Positions 52,876 to 62,932 of a stretch of 64,000 bases of DNA are shown here, piece by piece. Position 1 is the stretch's first letter. Every line of letters starts with the position of its first letter. Origin of the DNA: Nostoc parmelioides FACHB-3921 (GTDB lineage Bacteria > Cyanobacteriota > Cyanobacteriia > Cyanobacteriales > Nostocaceae); the NCBI RefSeq assembly GCF_014696625.1, contig NZ_JACJQL010000004.1, positions 124,001 through 188,000 on the forward strand, in the 5' to 3' direction. The position numbers and the translations under genes were made by a program. The notes beneath the pieces are model-generated. The model saw nothing but the letters and a program-made list of their open reading frames with translations, was not told where the DNA came from and did not search any database.

Positions 52876-53421
52876 GTGGCTATCACAATACCAGTGTTAG
52901 AGCAATCTGTGGTGGTATTTTCGCAAAATTACTTGCCACTGTGTCGGGTCAATATCAAACGGGCGATCGCGCTGTTACTAACAAACAAAGCTGAACCATT
53001 AGTTGGTCATACAGAAAATGGATGGCGAGTCCATTCACCCAGTTTGATAATTGATGTACCAAAACATATCCGCTTAAAAATCGCCTCTATTGAGAGGACA
53101 TGGAAAGTTCCGCCTGTAAATCGGCGAGAAATTTTGCGGCGAGATCATCACAGTTGTCAATATTGCGGTAGCAGGAAACGTCTTACCTTAGATCATGTGA
53201 TTCCCCGGTCTAGAGGTGGTTCTCACACTTGGGATAACGTGGTTACGGCTTGTGAAAGATGTAACTCGCGTAAGGGAGACAGAACTCCGGCGGAAGTTGG
53301 TATGCAGTTGCGTACTAAGCCAAAACCACCAGTCCACCCGGCAGTAGCTTTTGCAGTCAGCGACGCTTGGCGTGATAGCGCCACACAGTTTTGGATAGAT
53401 GTGCAAGCAAACCTGGAATAA
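52876..53421 (+). CDS. HNH endonuclease
   Basis: This 181-residue protein has a complete HNH nuclease at about residues 78-135: DHHSCQYCGSRKRLTLDHVI with its zinc Cys pair, then PRSRGGSHTWDNVVTACERC and NSRKGDR. The start is a GTG preceded by AAGGAG. Cyanobacteria carry many such stand-alone HNH proteins; they are not clearly linked to phage defence or mobile elements. It is followed by another small gene after 16 bases, so the two are probably co-transcribed. Confidence 0.9.
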   Translation: MAITIPVLEQSVVVFSQNYLPLCRVNIKRAIALLLTNKAEPLVGHTENGWRVHSPSLIIDVPKHIRLKIASIERTWKVPPVNRREILRRDHHSCQYCGSRKRLTLDHVIPRSRGGSHTWDNVVTACERCNSRKGDRTPAEVGMQLRTKPKPPVHPAVAFAVSDAWRDSATQFWIDVQANLE

Positions 53422-53437
53422 CAGGAGAGCAGAAGGA

Positions 53438-53827
53438 ATGCTGAAATTAACGTACACTGAGAACAGTTTTTATTTGGAATGTTTCACATTGTCTTTGGAG
53501 GAGTGGGTAGCGCAACGAGTAATTTTTACACTACGGCTAGGTCAAAACTTGTGCGTCCAACCCAGCACCGCTTCCTTTTTGTTACCTGTAGATTTACCGG
53601 GAATTGAAGCGCTAAAAGCAGAAGCCATACGGGCTGACAGTGAAATCATTGACTTGGTGACTTGTGATACCGAGTATCTGGAAGTAACTTTGCGGGGTTC
53701 TTGGTTATCAGATGGTTCTGAGGATGCTGATGGCGTGTTTGTGACTCACATGAGCGATCGCACGGAATTTTTTATACATAAACTCTGGCAAGCAGCTCAA
53801 GCCTGTGCTTCTGTCATGAGTGAATAG
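53438..53827 (+). CDS. Conserved hypothetical protein next to HNH nuclease
   Basis: This 129-residue protein begins MLKLTYTENSFYLECFTLSL. It has an alternating pattern of strands and helices (EEWVAQRVIFTLRLGQNLCV, then QPSTASFLLPVDLPGIEALK). AGGAG lies upstream of the ATG at 53438. No family is recognised. Close spacing to the HNH gene (16 bases) suggests the two act together, for example as an inhibitor or partner. Confidence 0.6.
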   Translation: MLKLTYTENSFYLECFTLSLEEWVAQRVIFTLRLGQNLCVQPSTASFLLPVDLPGIEALKAEAIRADSEIIDLVTCDTEYLEVTLRGSWLSDGSEDADGVFVTHMSDRTEFFIHKLWQAAQACASVMSE

Positions 53828-53866
53828 ACAAGGTTAGTTCTGAGTTATCAGATAACTCAGAACCCA

Positions 53867-54202
53867 TTACACTAAGCGAAACATAAATGGATAGCGATAC
53901 GGTACATTTGGCGTATTGACAACCTTAATAATGGCAATGATGGGCATGATGATACTGACTGCCCATAAGCCTATAAGTAATAGAATGCCAATGCCGATAA
54001 AAATTAGTAATCCAAATATAATGCCGTATATGTAAAGGTTAATGTGGAAATTCAGAGATTCCTTGGCATTTTCTTTCACCACAGGGTCTTCATTGAGCAA
54101 TAAAATTGCAATGGGTATGCCAATAGAGACTATCGTAGAACTAAAAAATATTGCTCCGTGACTCAGAGCAGATAACAATTTGCGTTGCTCGAAGCTTTCC
54201 AT
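53867..54202 (-). CDS. DUF4870-type small membrane protein
   Basis: This 111-residue protein has three hydrophobic segments and the conserved stretch VKENAKESLNFHINLYIYGI. This pattern matches DUF4870 (Tic20-like) proteins of unknown role. The N-terminus LLSALSHGAIFFSSTIVSIG is typical. It sits just downstream of lnt on the same strand. Confidence 0.8.
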   Translation of the reverse strand: MESFEQRKLLSALSHGAIFFSSTIVSIGIPIAILLLNEDPVVKENAKESLNFHINLYIYGIIFGLLIFIGIGILLLIGLWAVSIIMPIIAIIKVVNTPNVPYRYPFMFRLV

Positions 54203-54228
54203 AGCATAACCCCTCTAAATTGTCTTCA

Positions 54229-55818
54229 TCATATTGGTTTAGACTTCGTGTTGGCATCATTCCGCCAGAAGATATTGAGACTCCAGCCTAGAAAGCTTAA
54301 CCCCACTAATAAAGGTGTGAACCAATCACCCCAATGCACGTATAAAGTTTGTGTCTGACGACGATAGATAGTTTCTGCATGAGTTTCGTAGGTGTTGTAT
54401 CCAGATATCCATAAGGTTCTACCGTGGGGATCAACAAAAGCTGAATATCCTGTATTGGTCGCCCGTACTGACCATCTATCGGTTTCAATCGCCCTCATGA
54501 TATCTTGTGCATGGTGCTGGAATGGCATAGCCGCACTGTAATGGGCATCGTTGGAAGAACTGAGGATAAATTGTCCACCCGCCGCCGCTTGACTACGAAA
54601 TACTTCAGGGAAGGCTGATTCATAACAAATACCGACGATCGCCCGACCGAATGGAGTATCAAAAATTTGCTTGGGTGAACCATGAACTTGGTGTTCATCC
54701 AAGGGTGATAAACGTTGTACTAGACCACCAATAAAGCCCTCAAAGGGAATATATTCACCTAATGGCACTAACTTGGATTTATCGTAGCGACTGGTGATTT
54801 CGCCCTGGCTATTAACGGTAAATAGACTATTAGTATAACTGCGTCCGCGATCGCCAAAAGCACCGATCCAAGCAACTACACCTTTTTCTCGCACGGCTGC
54901 AACTAGGGGTGTTGTCAGCAGATTTCGTTGGAAAAATGGTAATGCGCCTTCTGGAGTGAGAACTGCTTCTACACCTTGATTGACTAAAGTTAAGTATCCA
55001 TCTGTGTAGCCTGTAATAGCACGGCGCAATCCTTGGGGAAGCAGCTTAATTTTATTGGGGATATTCCCCTGAACAATTCCTACTTTTAATGCTGCGTCTG
55101 GTGATTGGGCAATAGGAGCAGTATATAAAAAGAAACCAATTAGATGTAGGGTGATTAATAATCCGGTGGCTATTGCTAAATATCTACCTAACAATCCCTG
55201 TTTGCGACTTAGCCACGCCTCAGCAATTAGACCGTTAACGCTGACAATTGCTGCTGTGACGAGATTCGGCCCGGAGATTTGCCCCAAGTGCAGAATTACC
55301 AAGTTATGGGGTGATTGGGTATAAGCTAGGGAACTCCACCACAAAGGCCCGGCACTCCAAAGGCTTTCTAAAACACACCACATAGCTGTGCCTATAAGGA
55401 GACGCAGCCAGGATTTTTGTTCAGCAATACGAGTTAAACAAACTGCCCAAATAGCGCCAAATAAACCACCATAGAGGCTAATGAATGACCAGCAAAATAT
55501 GGTGATTGCCAAACTCGGCCACCAGGGAACACCCAACCAATCCATAGGATGAATGCCGGTAATCCAAAAGAGGGCTACACCGTGATAGCCGATACCCCAA
55601 GTCAGTCCCAGGAGGAGAAGAGATGAAGGGGCGTGATTTTTTCTTTGACTAGAAACTATGAATATCCATAGAGGTGCTAGGGCAATCCAAGCTAGAAACC
55701 ATACAGCGAAAGGGGCTACGGTTAGCCCCATGAATATGCCACTAGTTAGGGTCATTAGGGGAGGGAGAAAGGAAATTAGTTTCTCTCCCTGCTGTTTACT
55801 CAGCTTCTTCCTCATCAC
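54229..55818 (-). CDS. lnt: Apolipoprotein N-acyltransferase
   Basis: This 529-residue enzyme adds the third acyl chain to bacterial lipoproteins. About six N-terminal membrane segments are followed by a nitrilase-like domain. The catalytic triad is seen as Glu290 ([10 protein letters not shown]), Lys347 ([16 protein letters not shown]) and Cys398 ([10 protein letters not shown]). The start overlaps the end of gyrA by 23 bases, so the two are probably translated together. The N-terminal acid/base residues and length are normal. Confidence 0.94.
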   Translation of the reverse strand: MMRKKLSKQQGEKLISFLPPLMTLTSGIFMGLTVAPFAVWFLAWIALAPLWIFIVSSQRKNHAPSSLLLLGLTWGIGYHGVALFWITGIHPMDWLGVPWWPSLAITIFCWSFISLYGGLFGAIWAVCLTRIAEQKSWLRLLIGTAMWCVLESLWSAGPLWWSSLAYTQSPHNLVILHLGQISGPNLVTAAIVSVNGLIAEAWLSRKQGLLGRYLAIATGLLITLHLIGFFLYTAPIAQSPDAALKVGIVQGNIPNKIKLLPQGLRRAITGYTDGYLTLVNQGVEAVLTPEGALPFFQRNLLTTPLVAAVREKGVVAWIGAFGDRGRSYTNSLFTVNSQGEITSRYDKSKLVPLGEYIPFEGFIGGLVQRLSPLDEHQVHGSPKQIFDTPFGRAIVGICYESAFPEVFRSQAAAGGQFILSSSNDAHYSAAMPFQHHAQDIMRAIETDRWSVRATNTGYSAFVDPHGRTLWISGYNTYETHAETIYRRQTQTLYVHWGDWFTPLLVGLSFLGWSLNIFWRNDANTKSKPI

Positions 55819-58405
55819 CAGTGTCGGGGGGAACTATTGCTACTCCAGTAATTGCGTCATCTTCATCTAGGCGTTGGACTCTAACGCCTGTTGCCGATCG
55901 CGATTGAATGGAAATTGCGTTGACAGCTTGGCGTATAATGATCCCGCGATTTGTCACCATCATGATTTCGTTATCGCTGTTGACGATACCAAGGGTGGCT
56001 AATTTGTCTTTGGTTTTGCGATTTTTGAATTTAGTCGCCATCAAACCTTGTCCAGCACGATTTTGTAGGCGGAATTGACTGACTGGTACACGCTTGCCAT
56101 AGCCTCCCATTGTGATGACTAAGACCCAAGGGCCGACACTAGCATTACTAGATATGTCTAAGTTTTCTACTGTTTCTGAGGTTTCTATGGTTTCTACGGC
56201 GGTTTCGATATCTTCTGTTTCGACATCGTCAATGCCGGGTTCTTCTGTATTTAATGTATCGAGAATTGCTGCCGGTAGAATATCCATCCCTACCAGTTCA
56301 TCGTCTTTTTTCAGTTTCATGGATTTCACTCCACGGGTTGCCCTACCTAAAGGACGGAGTTGTTCATGGGTACATCTGAAGTGAATTGCCATACCTAAAC
56401 GAGAACCGATAATTATACTATCCTCGACTCTGGCGCGGCGTACCCATCGCAGTTGGTCGCCTTCTTCTAAGGAAATGGCAATCAACCCATTGGCACGGAT
56501 ATTACTAAATGCAGCCAATTCGGTTTTCTTGATGTTGCCGCCTTTGGTGAGCATGACCAGATATTCTTCACTGGTAAACTCATCCACAGGGACAATGGAG
56601 GTGATTTTTTCTTCTTTGGGAATGGGTAATAATTGGACGATGGGTGTACCCCTACTGGTGCGGGAACCCACGGGGATTTGATAGGCTTTGAGACAGTAGA
56701 CGACACCGCGATCGCTAAAAAATAGCACGCTGTCATGGTCACAACAAGTCAAGAAATGCTCAATGGTATCATCGTCTTTGACTTTGGCTGCGGCTTTACC
56801 TCTGGTAGCACGGCTTTGGGCTTCAAAGGTGTTGACTGGCATCCGTTTGATGTAACCTTGTTGTGTCAGGAGGATAATTGCTTTTTCGTTGGCGATGAGG
56901 TCACGCTCATCTATTTCACCTTCGGCGTGGGTAATTACGGTACGTCTGGGTGTGGCAAAGCTGGTTTTGATTTGGGTGATTTCGGTTTCGATGATTTCCA
57001 GTATCCGTTCCCGCCGTGCCAAAATATCTTGTAAGTCGGCAATTTGAGTTTGTAAATCTTCGTGTTCTAGGCGGATTTTGTCGGCTTCTAAGGCTGTCAA
57101 ACGGCGCAATTGCATCTGTAAGATTGCGTCGGCTTGCACTTCCGAAAGCATATAGGTGGTGATTAACTCCCCTTTAGCTGTGGGTGTATCAGAAGCGCTG
57201 CGAATCAAGTTAATAATTGCATCTAGATGGGATAGGGCAATTAATAACCCTTGTAAAAGATGATCCCGTTCTTCCGCTTTCCGCAGTTCGTAGCGGGTGC
57301 GTCTGGTAATGGATTCGATACGGAAATCGAGGAAGACGTTTAAGAATTGTTTGAGGGTGAGAATTTGGGGTTCGCCATTCACCAAGGCCAGCATATTAGC
57401 CCCAAAGTTGGCTTGTAGAGGCGTTTGCTTATAGAGGTTATTGAGGACTACGCGGGGATAGGCATCGCGCTTGAGTTCGATAACAATTCGCATCCCATCG
57501 CGATCGCTTTCATCTCGGATATCTGCAATGCCTTCAATCCGCTTTTCGTTCACCAACTCCGCTATTTTTTCAATGAGTGCGGCTTTGTTGGTTTGATATG
57601 GCAACTCAGTAATGATGATTGCTTCTCTGTCTGGTCTTCCCCGGTGTTCAATGGTTTCGATATTGGCAACACCACGCATGGTGATGGAACCGCGTCCTGT
57701 GGTGTAGGCTTCTTTAATCGCTCCCATCCCCAGAATTTGCGCTCCTGTGGGGAAGTCTGGCCCGTGGATGTACTGCATTAATTGCAGGTCAGTGATTTCT
57801 GGGTTGTGAATCACTGCTACCACCCCATCAATTAATTCTCCTAAGTTGTGGGGCGGAATATTGGTCGCCATCCCCACAGCAATCCCCGAAGAACCATTTA
57901 GTAGTAACTGGGGAATGCGAGATGGCAAAACTGTGGGTTCTTGTTGGGAACCATCGAAGTTATCAGCAAAATCTACTGTTTCTGATTCGATGTCTTGCAG
58001 GAGGGCGGAACTGGTCAAGGCTTGTAAGCGACATTCTGTATAACGCATTGCCGCCGGGGGATCGTTATCTACAGAACCGAAGTTACCATGTCCGTTGACT
58101 AGGGGCGATCGCATGGAAAAGTCCTGCGCCATCCGCACCAAGGCATCATATACTGCTGTGTCGCCGTGGGGGTGATATTTACCCAACACTTCCCCGACCA
58201 CACGGGCGCATTTTTTAAATGGGCGATCATGGGTTAAACCCAATTCGTGCATGGCGTAGAGGATGCGACGATGCACAGGTTTTAGACCATCCCTGGCATC
58301 TGGTAGCGCCCTACCCACTATCACACTCATGGCGTATTCCAGATAAGACCGGGACATTTCGTTCCGCAGATCCGTTGGGATAATCCTCTCCTGTGAGGTT
58401 GTCAT
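55796..58405 (-). CDS. gyrA: DNA gyrase subunit A
   Basis: This 869-residue protein is the breakage-reunion subunit of a type II topoisomerase that introduces negative supercoils. The active Tyr122 lies in [10 protein letters not shown], and the QRDR reads [11 protein letters not shown] (Thr83, Asp87 by E. coli numbering). The C-terminal beta-pinwheel starts near residue 520; the usual GyrA box is only loosely kept ([10 protein letters not shown]). An acidic Glu/Thr-rich insert ([20 protein letters not shown]) near 740 lies in the pinwheel. A ParC-like topoisomerase IV role cannot be excluded. No gyrB is in the window. Confidence 0.92.
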   Translation of the reverse strand: MTTSQERIIPTDLRNEMSRSYLEYAMSVIVGRALPDARDGLKPVHRRILYAMHELGLTHDRPFKKCARVVGEVLGKYHPHGDTAVYDALVRMAQDFSMRSPLVNGHGNFGSVDNDPPAAMRYTECRLQALTSSALLQDIESETVDFADNFDGSQQEPTVLPSRIPQLLLNGSSGIAVGMATNIPPHNLGELIDGVVAVIHNPEITDLQLMQYIHGPDFPTGAQILGMGAIKEAYTTGRGSITMRGVANIETIEHRGRPDREAIIITELPYQTNKAALIEKIAELVNEKRIEGIADIRDESDRDGMRIVIELKRDAYPRVVLNNLYKQTPLQANFGANMLALVNGEPQILTLKQFLNVFLDFRIESITRRTRYELRKAEERDHLLQGLLIALSHLDAIINLIRSASDTPTAKGELITTYMLSEVQADAILQMQLRRLTALEADKIRLEHEDLQTQIADLQDILARRERILEIIETEITQIKTSFATPRRTVITHAEGEIDERDLIANEKAIILLTQQGYIKRMPVNTFEAQSRATRGKAAAKVKDDDTIEHFLTCCDHDSVLFFSDRGVVYCLKAYQIPVGSRTSRGTPIVQLLPIPKEEKITSIVPVDEFTSEEYLVMLTKGGNIKKTELAAFSNIRANGLIAISLEEGDQLRWVRRARVEDSIIIGSRLGMAIHFRCTHEQLRPLGRATRGVKSMKLKKDDELVGMDILPAAILDTLNTEEPGIDDVETEDIETAVETIETSETVENLDISSNASVGPWVLVITMGGYGKRVPVSQFRLQNRAGQGLMATKFKNRKTKDKLATLGIVNSDNEIMMVTNRGIIIRQAVNAISIQSRSATGVRVQRLDEDDAITGVAIVPPDTGDEEEAE

Positions 58406-58895
58406 AACTTAAATAACTCCAAAAAATTTAGATTTTAGCCTTCGCGCTTGATATAGCGCCAAGTTATGCAAAATTTCTTTTGAATAGTTGCCATATTTTG
58501 ATACAATTCTAACACAATATTACCTGTGTCTGCCGAGATAGGTTATCTATACTATCTCGCCATATATTCTGTTTAGATTGAGTTAGTTAATATTGTCTAT
58601 TTTCTAATAAAAAACAAATTTTATTTTTAAAAACAAATTTTATAGTTAAGTTTTCCCAAAAGATTTCTATGTATTGATTTGAGATGAAATTAAGGAGATT
58701 TTTTACTCTCGAAAAAAGCCTATTTAATTAACAACAATAATTGACATAAAGGGGCTAAATTCAGTTTATTTTGGACAGAAAAAACCATATTTATTTATGT
58801 TTTTATGATTACTGCCTAGTTGGCTATCATCGTAAAAATCATAACTAATGGGGTATTTATTATGAATAGTCCTTTAATTTAGCATACGAATAATA
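58406..58895. other. AT-rich spacer upstream of gyrA
   Basis: The region is unusually AT-rich and contains no gene or strong repeat. It should hold the gyrA promoter (supercoil-sensitive in other bacteria). I see nothing else in it. Confidence 0.4.
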
Positions 58896-60533
58896 TTAAA
58901 TATTTAATCCAACAACTGTTAACTCTGGTGGATGCTCAACAGTAAACTGATAAGATACTTCTTGTTTTACTTGGGGTGGGATAGTTAGTTTCCATTCTAA
59001 AATCCCCATTTCACCTATTTGGCTGGGAGGGTTGCTGCGGTTGAGACGGACTTTAATTTGCTCATTGCGGCTTACGGGTAATTGTTCAGTTAGTTGCAAC
59101 TGAGTTTCCTGATTGAGCAAGTTAGTAATTATTAAACGATAACCATAAGTAGTGCGGCGTTGATTACCAATGAGTTTTTTATCTACTTGGCGTTCAAATA
59201 AGTCCCGTTCAATTTTTAAACCTTCGTCAATGCCTAAATTAAGTTTAAATTCTTGTCTTGGGGCAACATTTTCTAATTGAGTGATTCCAACATACATTTC
59301 ATCACGGAAAATATTGGCTTTACCAGGCAATAAAGTCACGCCATCAGAACTGTTTTTCACGTTAGCTTCCAGATACGCAAAGCTAACCAATCGTGGCATT
59401 GCTACATAATTAAAACTACAGGGGTAATCATCATGAAAAATTGTGATTTTATGAGGTGTGCCATCACTAGGAATATTACCGCCACCATGAAGTTTAAATG
59501 TGACGATACTTCCTTCTTTAGAGACCTCCGCCGTGATATTTTCTGCTGAAATCAAACTATCCTCGGCTGTTTCTGCTTCGTCTTCTGCGGGAATTCCTGC
59601 CCCAGATGGAACAATCGTAGTTGATATGGTAGGCAAAGAAGGGCTGGCGGCTAATTGTCGTCGCGATCGCCATACTTGAGGAGTTGGTGCGTCAATATAC
59701 CAAGGTTTGAGTTTGGGGGGTAGTGTACCTAATCCTGGTTTGGCGGTAGATAGGGTAAGCGCCACATCTAACCAATCTTCCCCTGTATTTTGGTTGACTT
59801 CAGCAAGGTAACTCAAATTTACGGTCTTATTTGTACTATTTAACCTTAAGTCATATAAAGGAGTCCAACTGGTATGATTCACTATGTAAGACACTTCCAA
59901 ATCAAATTCACCTTCTCCCATAGCTTCAATGAGTGCAATCAAACTCACACTTTCTTGGGGATGGGGTGTTTGGATCATCTGCAAAGAGGCGCGGAGTGCT
60001 TGTATTTGCTTGTCTAATTCTTGTTGTTGGCTTTTACATTCCCCAGAGGCGATCGCATATTCGCTGTACTGGCTGCCTAAAAAGTTGAGAAAATCTAGGG
60101 TTTCGCTGAGGCTGAGATTTTTCCGCGATAGACTTTGGGCAAAAGGTTCTTCTGTCTTTTCCCGTAAACCTTCAATAAACTTAGCTTGTAAAGATAAAGC
60201 ATCTACCTGGGCTTGCAGATGACGTTTTTCCGTTTCTAATTGCTGAATTTGCCGATTTAAATGGGCGGCTCGTTCGGCTACAGGCTCAGTGGTATAGATG
60301 CGATCGCAGTTTACTCCCAACAAGCGCACCCCTACCGTCCCTGCACCACTAACCCGAACAGAATCAGTTTCTAGAGTTACTGGCAGTGAATTAATTACTA
60401 ATTCCCGTTCTGTTCCTAATAAGGAAACCTTACCCTTTCGTGTAACTAAGGCTTTGTCACTGTAAACTGTCACCGCTACAATCTGACTGTGTACTGTTGT
60501 TCGCCAAGATGGTGTTTCTTCCGGGTTAACCAC
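58896..60533 (-). CDS. MuiA-like protein (DUF4139/DUF4140)
   Basis: This 545-residue protein has an N-terminal beta domain (VAVTVYSDKALVTRKGKVSL; DUF4140), a long coiled coil (HLNRQIQQLETEKRHLQAQV) and a C-terminal DUF4139 domain (LAEVNQNTGEDWLDVALTLS). Members called mucoidy inhibitor A occur widely; their molecular task is not known. The start is GTG at 60533 because no in-frame ATG exists before an upstream stop. No signal peptide is seen. It is separated from the LysR gene by about 200 bases. Confidence 0.88.
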   Translation of the reverse strand: MVNPEETPSWRTTVHSQIVAVTVYSDKALVTRKGKVSLLGTERELVINSLPVTLETDSVRVSGAGTVGVRLLGVNCDRIYTTEPVAERAAHLNRQIQQLETEKRHLQAQVDALSLQAKFIEGLREKTEEPFAQSLSRKNLSLSETLDFLNFLGSQYSEYAIASGECKSQQQELDKQIQALRASLQMIQTPHPQESVSLIALIEAMGEGEFDLEVSYIVNHTSWTPLYDLRLNSTNKTVNLSYLAEVNQNTGEDWLDVALTLSTAKPGLGTLPPKLKPWYIDAPTPQVWRSRRQLAASPSLPTISTTIVPSGAGIPAEDEAETAEDSLISAENITAEVSKEGSIVTFKLHGGGNIPSDGTPHKITIFHDDYPCSFNYVAMPRLVSFAYLEANVKNSSDGVTLLPGKANIFRDEMYVGITQLENVAPRQEFKLNLGIDEGLKIERDLFERQVDKKLIGNQRRTTYGYRLIITNLLNQETQLQLTEQLPVSRNEQIKVRLNRSNPPSQIGEMGILEWKLTIPPQVKQEVSYQFTVEHPPELTVVGLNI

Positions 60534-60734
60534 TGCCAGTTTTTCCCTATGTTAAATGACGCTGCTGGTTAATTGTGAAATTTTCCAGGTCTACCCGTCA
60601 AGTAATTTGAAATGAATTGTGGGTATTGAGAGTCATGAGAGCGGTAAAGCCCTGTGGGCATAGCTGCGGAGTGTGTAATCGGTGCTGAGTTAGGAGTAAA
60701 AATATATTGCTGATTCTCCCCCAGCTTTCTAGCA

Positions 60735-61685
60735 TCACTCAACTACACTATACTCAGGCACAGGAACAGGGAAATTTAGTTGCTCTGTTTGCTCTACAAA
60801 CTTTTTGGCTGCATCTAGCAAATACTCGTAGTAGGTACGAGCCACAATAGATAACTGTTTGCCAGACGGGTAAACCATGTACCAAGTCCGCTTAATGGGG
60901 AAGTGCTGCACGTCCAGAATGCTAAATTCGGCTGCATCAGACAATAGGGTATGTCGAGATAAAACAGAAATTCCCAATCCACCGGCGATCGCTTGTTTGA
61001 TTGCCTCATTACTACCTAATTCCAACTTCACTTTTACGGAAACACCTTGTTCTTCCAGCAGATGTTGTACAGCACGTCGTGTTCCTGAACCCGGTTCCCG
61101 CATAATAAAAGGTTCATTGGACAACCGTTGTATGGGAATATTTTTTTCCTGTGCTAATGGATGATTTGCGGGGGCAAATACTACTAAAGGATTATCTAAA
61201 AATGGTTGACTAGTTACATCCAAATGCTCTGGGACTTGACTCATAATATACAAGTCATCCATGTTACTCATCATCCGCTCTAGGATGCGTTCGTGGTTTG
61301 TGACTTGTAATGAAATGTCGATGCCTGGATAAAGTTGGCAAAAAGGCCCCAATAAGCGGGGAATAAAATATTTAGCAGTAGTAATTACTGCTAATCTTAA
61401 TTGCCCTTGTTTTAGCCCTTTTAAATCAGCTACTTTCATTTCAAACTGGGCTATAGTCTCAAATATTTGCCGACAGGTTGCAAATAATTCTCGTCCTGCC
61501 TCGGTCAAATATAGGCGCTTTCCCACCTGCTCAAATAGTGGTAAACCTACAGATTTTGTCAGCTGTTTGATTTGCATAGAGACGGTAGGTTGGGTGAGAA
61601 ATAGCTCCTCAGCAGCACGGGTAAAGCTACCGTGCCGTGCCGCCGCCTCGAACACCTTCAACTGGTGTAGCGTTGCTTGGTTCAA
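60735..61685 (-). CDS. LysR-family regulator, CmpR/RbcR type
   Basis: This 316-residue regulator has an N-terminal helix-turn-helix (HGSFTRAAEELFLTQPTVSM) and the effector domain typical of the CbbR/RbcR/CmpR group (KGLKQGQLRLAVITTAKYFI, MREPGSGTRRAVQHLLEEQG). Regulators of this type control carbon-concentration or Rubisco genes by sensing 2-phosphoglycolate, ribulose bisphosphate or similar metabolites. It lies downstream of ccmO on the same strand, behind a 430-base spacer with four copies of a conserved element. CmpR, RbcR and NdhR-like identity cannot be separated by eye. Confidence 0.92.
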   Translation of the reverse strand: MNQATLHQLKVFEAAARHGSFTRAAEELFLTQPTVSMQIKQLTKSVGLPLFEQVGKRLYLTEAGRELFATCRQIFETIAQFEMKVADLKGLKQGQLRLAVITTAKYFIPRLLGPFCQLYPGIDISLQVTNHERILERMMSNMDDLYIMSQVPEHLDVTSQPFLDNPLVVFAPANHPLAQEKNIPIQRLSNEPFIMREPGSGTRRAVQHLLEEQGVSVKVKLELGSNEAIKQAIAGGLGISVLSRHTLLSDAAEFSILDVQHFPIKRTWYMVYPSGKQLSIVARTYYEYLLDAAKKFVEQTEQLNFPVPVPEYSVVE

Positions 61686-61697
61686 GGTGATTCTCCT

Positions 61698-61717
61698 CTA
61701 ATAGCGATTTTATAGAT
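61698..61717 (-). promoter_or_regulatory. Repeated element, reverse copy
   Basis: The reverse complement reads ATCTATAAAATCGCTATTAG and matches the ATCTAT...CGCTATTAG part of the two full copies. It begins 13 bases before the LysR ATG. Confidence 0.5.
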
Positions 61718-61784
61718 ATAAGACTAGTATCACTGAATACTTGCACATGATATTAATTCACCCATACGAAAGTCATGAGTTTAT

Positions 61785-61815
61785 TATAGATAAAAATCTA
61801 TCTTTGCTATTAGAA
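61785..61815 (+). promoter_or_regulatory. Repeated 31-bp element, copy 1
   Basis: It contains the palindrome ATAGATAAAAATCTAT and the tail GCTATTAGAA. It matches the copy at 61924-61954 at 28 of 31 positions. Confidence 0.6.
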
Positions 61816-61830
61816 GGAAATCAAATTGCT

Positions 61831-61856
61831 TATAGATAAAGAAATTCATTCTCGTT
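61831..61856 (+). promoter_or_regulatory. Repeated element, degenerate copy
   Basis: The start TATAGATAAA and the later CATTCTCG fit the full copies; the palindrome is broken. Confidence 0.35.
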
Positions 61857-61923
61857 ACAAGTATGAGTAAACCTCCAAAACTATAAGAATTTCTGACTGT
61901 TTGTAGCTGTGAAAACTATTTTA

Positions 61924-61954
61924 TATAGATAAAAATCTATTCTCGCTATTAGAA
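61924..61954 (+). promoter_or_regulatory. Repeated 31-bp element, copy 2
   Basis: TATAGATAAAAATCTAT is followed by TCTCGCTATTAGAA. It differs from copy 1 at three bases. Confidence 0.6.
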
Positions 61955-62116
61955 CAAACTTCTTTCACTTATGGTCTAGAGAAGTTATTATCAAAAAAAC
62001 AAGCAAAGCGTAAGATGCCTTCCAGCTGCAAGATGAATGTTGAATACTAGATATAGTAATGTTGAATCAGGATACTTCCAAATTCACTTTTATTTTAGTT
62101 AGTAATTCATCATTCA

Positions 62117-62899
62117 TCATTCATCGTTCCATACTTCTTCTGTGATTTTCATAGGCAAAGCGGCTAAGTCTGGTAACTGTAACACTTCCCTTTCGGCAAC
62201 TTGCTCTCTAATGTTCACTGGCAATCTCAACGGTTGCTGATGCTCTATCCAACAACTGGCGATTGGTAAGGTTTGCTCCAATTCATCTAATGGTCGAGGA
62301 ATTACCATCACTGCGTTCAGTTCCCCAATTCGTTCTGCCTCAAACATCCCTGCTTCTACGGCGACTGCGACGTTAGCAACAGACCCACGAATAATGGCTG
62401 TACACAAACCCGCACCAATTTTTTCATAGGATGCCAATTGGACATCAGCCGATTTGAGCATGGCATCACAAGCACCTACCATTGCTGGAAAGCCCCGTGT
62501 TTCCACTAAACCAATGGCTTGGTTACTCAAGCGGCTGTATGTACCTTCCTCCATTAACTGGCTCAGGCGGTTAGTAATGGGCAACACGACATCAAGATTA
62601 GGGAAAGGTCGGGGAATCACTAGGCTAGAAACCAGTTGTCCAAACTGTTCAGCAGTTTGCACACCGGATTCTACAGCCAAACGAACATCAGCAATCCCAC
62701 CCCTGACGATCGCCGTACAGTGACCACTACCAATTTTTTCATAACCAACTAGGTGAACCCCAGCTGATTTCAACATCATGTCAGCTGTCCCGACGATAGC
62801 CGGAAAACTAAGAGTAGAGACTAACCCCAAGGCTGTGTCCCTGAGGTCGTCTTGACGACGATATGTCCGGTTTGTGTTAGTAGATCGCTGATTATACAT
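62117..62899 (-). CDS. ccmO: Carboxysome shell protein CcmO (tandem BMC domains)
   Basis: This 260-residue protein has two bacterial microcompartment domains: residues about 20-105 (LGLVSTLSFPAIVGTADMML and IGSGHCTAIVRGGIADVRLA) and 120-205 (IGLVETRGFPAMVGACDAML and IGAGLCTAIIRGSVANVAVA). Two BMC domains in one chain are the hallmark of CcmO, needed to close the beta-carboxysome shell. I chose the ATG at 62899 (MYNQRSTNTNRTYRRQDDLR) because GGAG lies 8 bases upstream; a GTG at 62932 would abut the ccmN stop but adds 11 residues without family support. It follows ccmN in the same operon. Confidence 0.95.
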   Translation of the reverse strand: MYNQRSTNTNRTYRRQDDLRDTALGLVSTLSFPAIVGTADMMLKSAGVHLVGYEKIGSGHCTAIVRGGIADVRLAVESGVQTAEQFGQLVSSLVIPRPFPNLDVVLPITNRLSQLMEEGTYSRLSNQAIGLVETRGFPAMVGACDAMLKSADVQLASYEKIGAGLCTAIIRGSVANVAVAVEAGMFEAERIGELNAVMVIPRPLDELEQTLPIASCWIEHQQPLRLPVNIREQVAEREVLQLPDLAALPMKITEEVWNDE

Positions 62900-62932
62900 C
62901 GTAAATTCTCCGAGATACTCACAACTTAACAC

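Larger units (their letters stand above)
61686..62116. other. Intergenic region between ccmO and the LysR gene, with repeated elements
   Basis: This spacer carries the likely LysR promoter. Four related elements lie at 61698-61717 (reverse), 61785-61815, 61831-61856 (degenerate) and 61924-61954. No gene is seen. Confidence 0.6.

Noticed and set aside
55796..58405. Topoisomerase IV ParC instead of GyrA
   Set aside because: Length and long C-terminal pinwheel favour GyrA, though the GyrA box is weak, so the alternative is kept only as a note.
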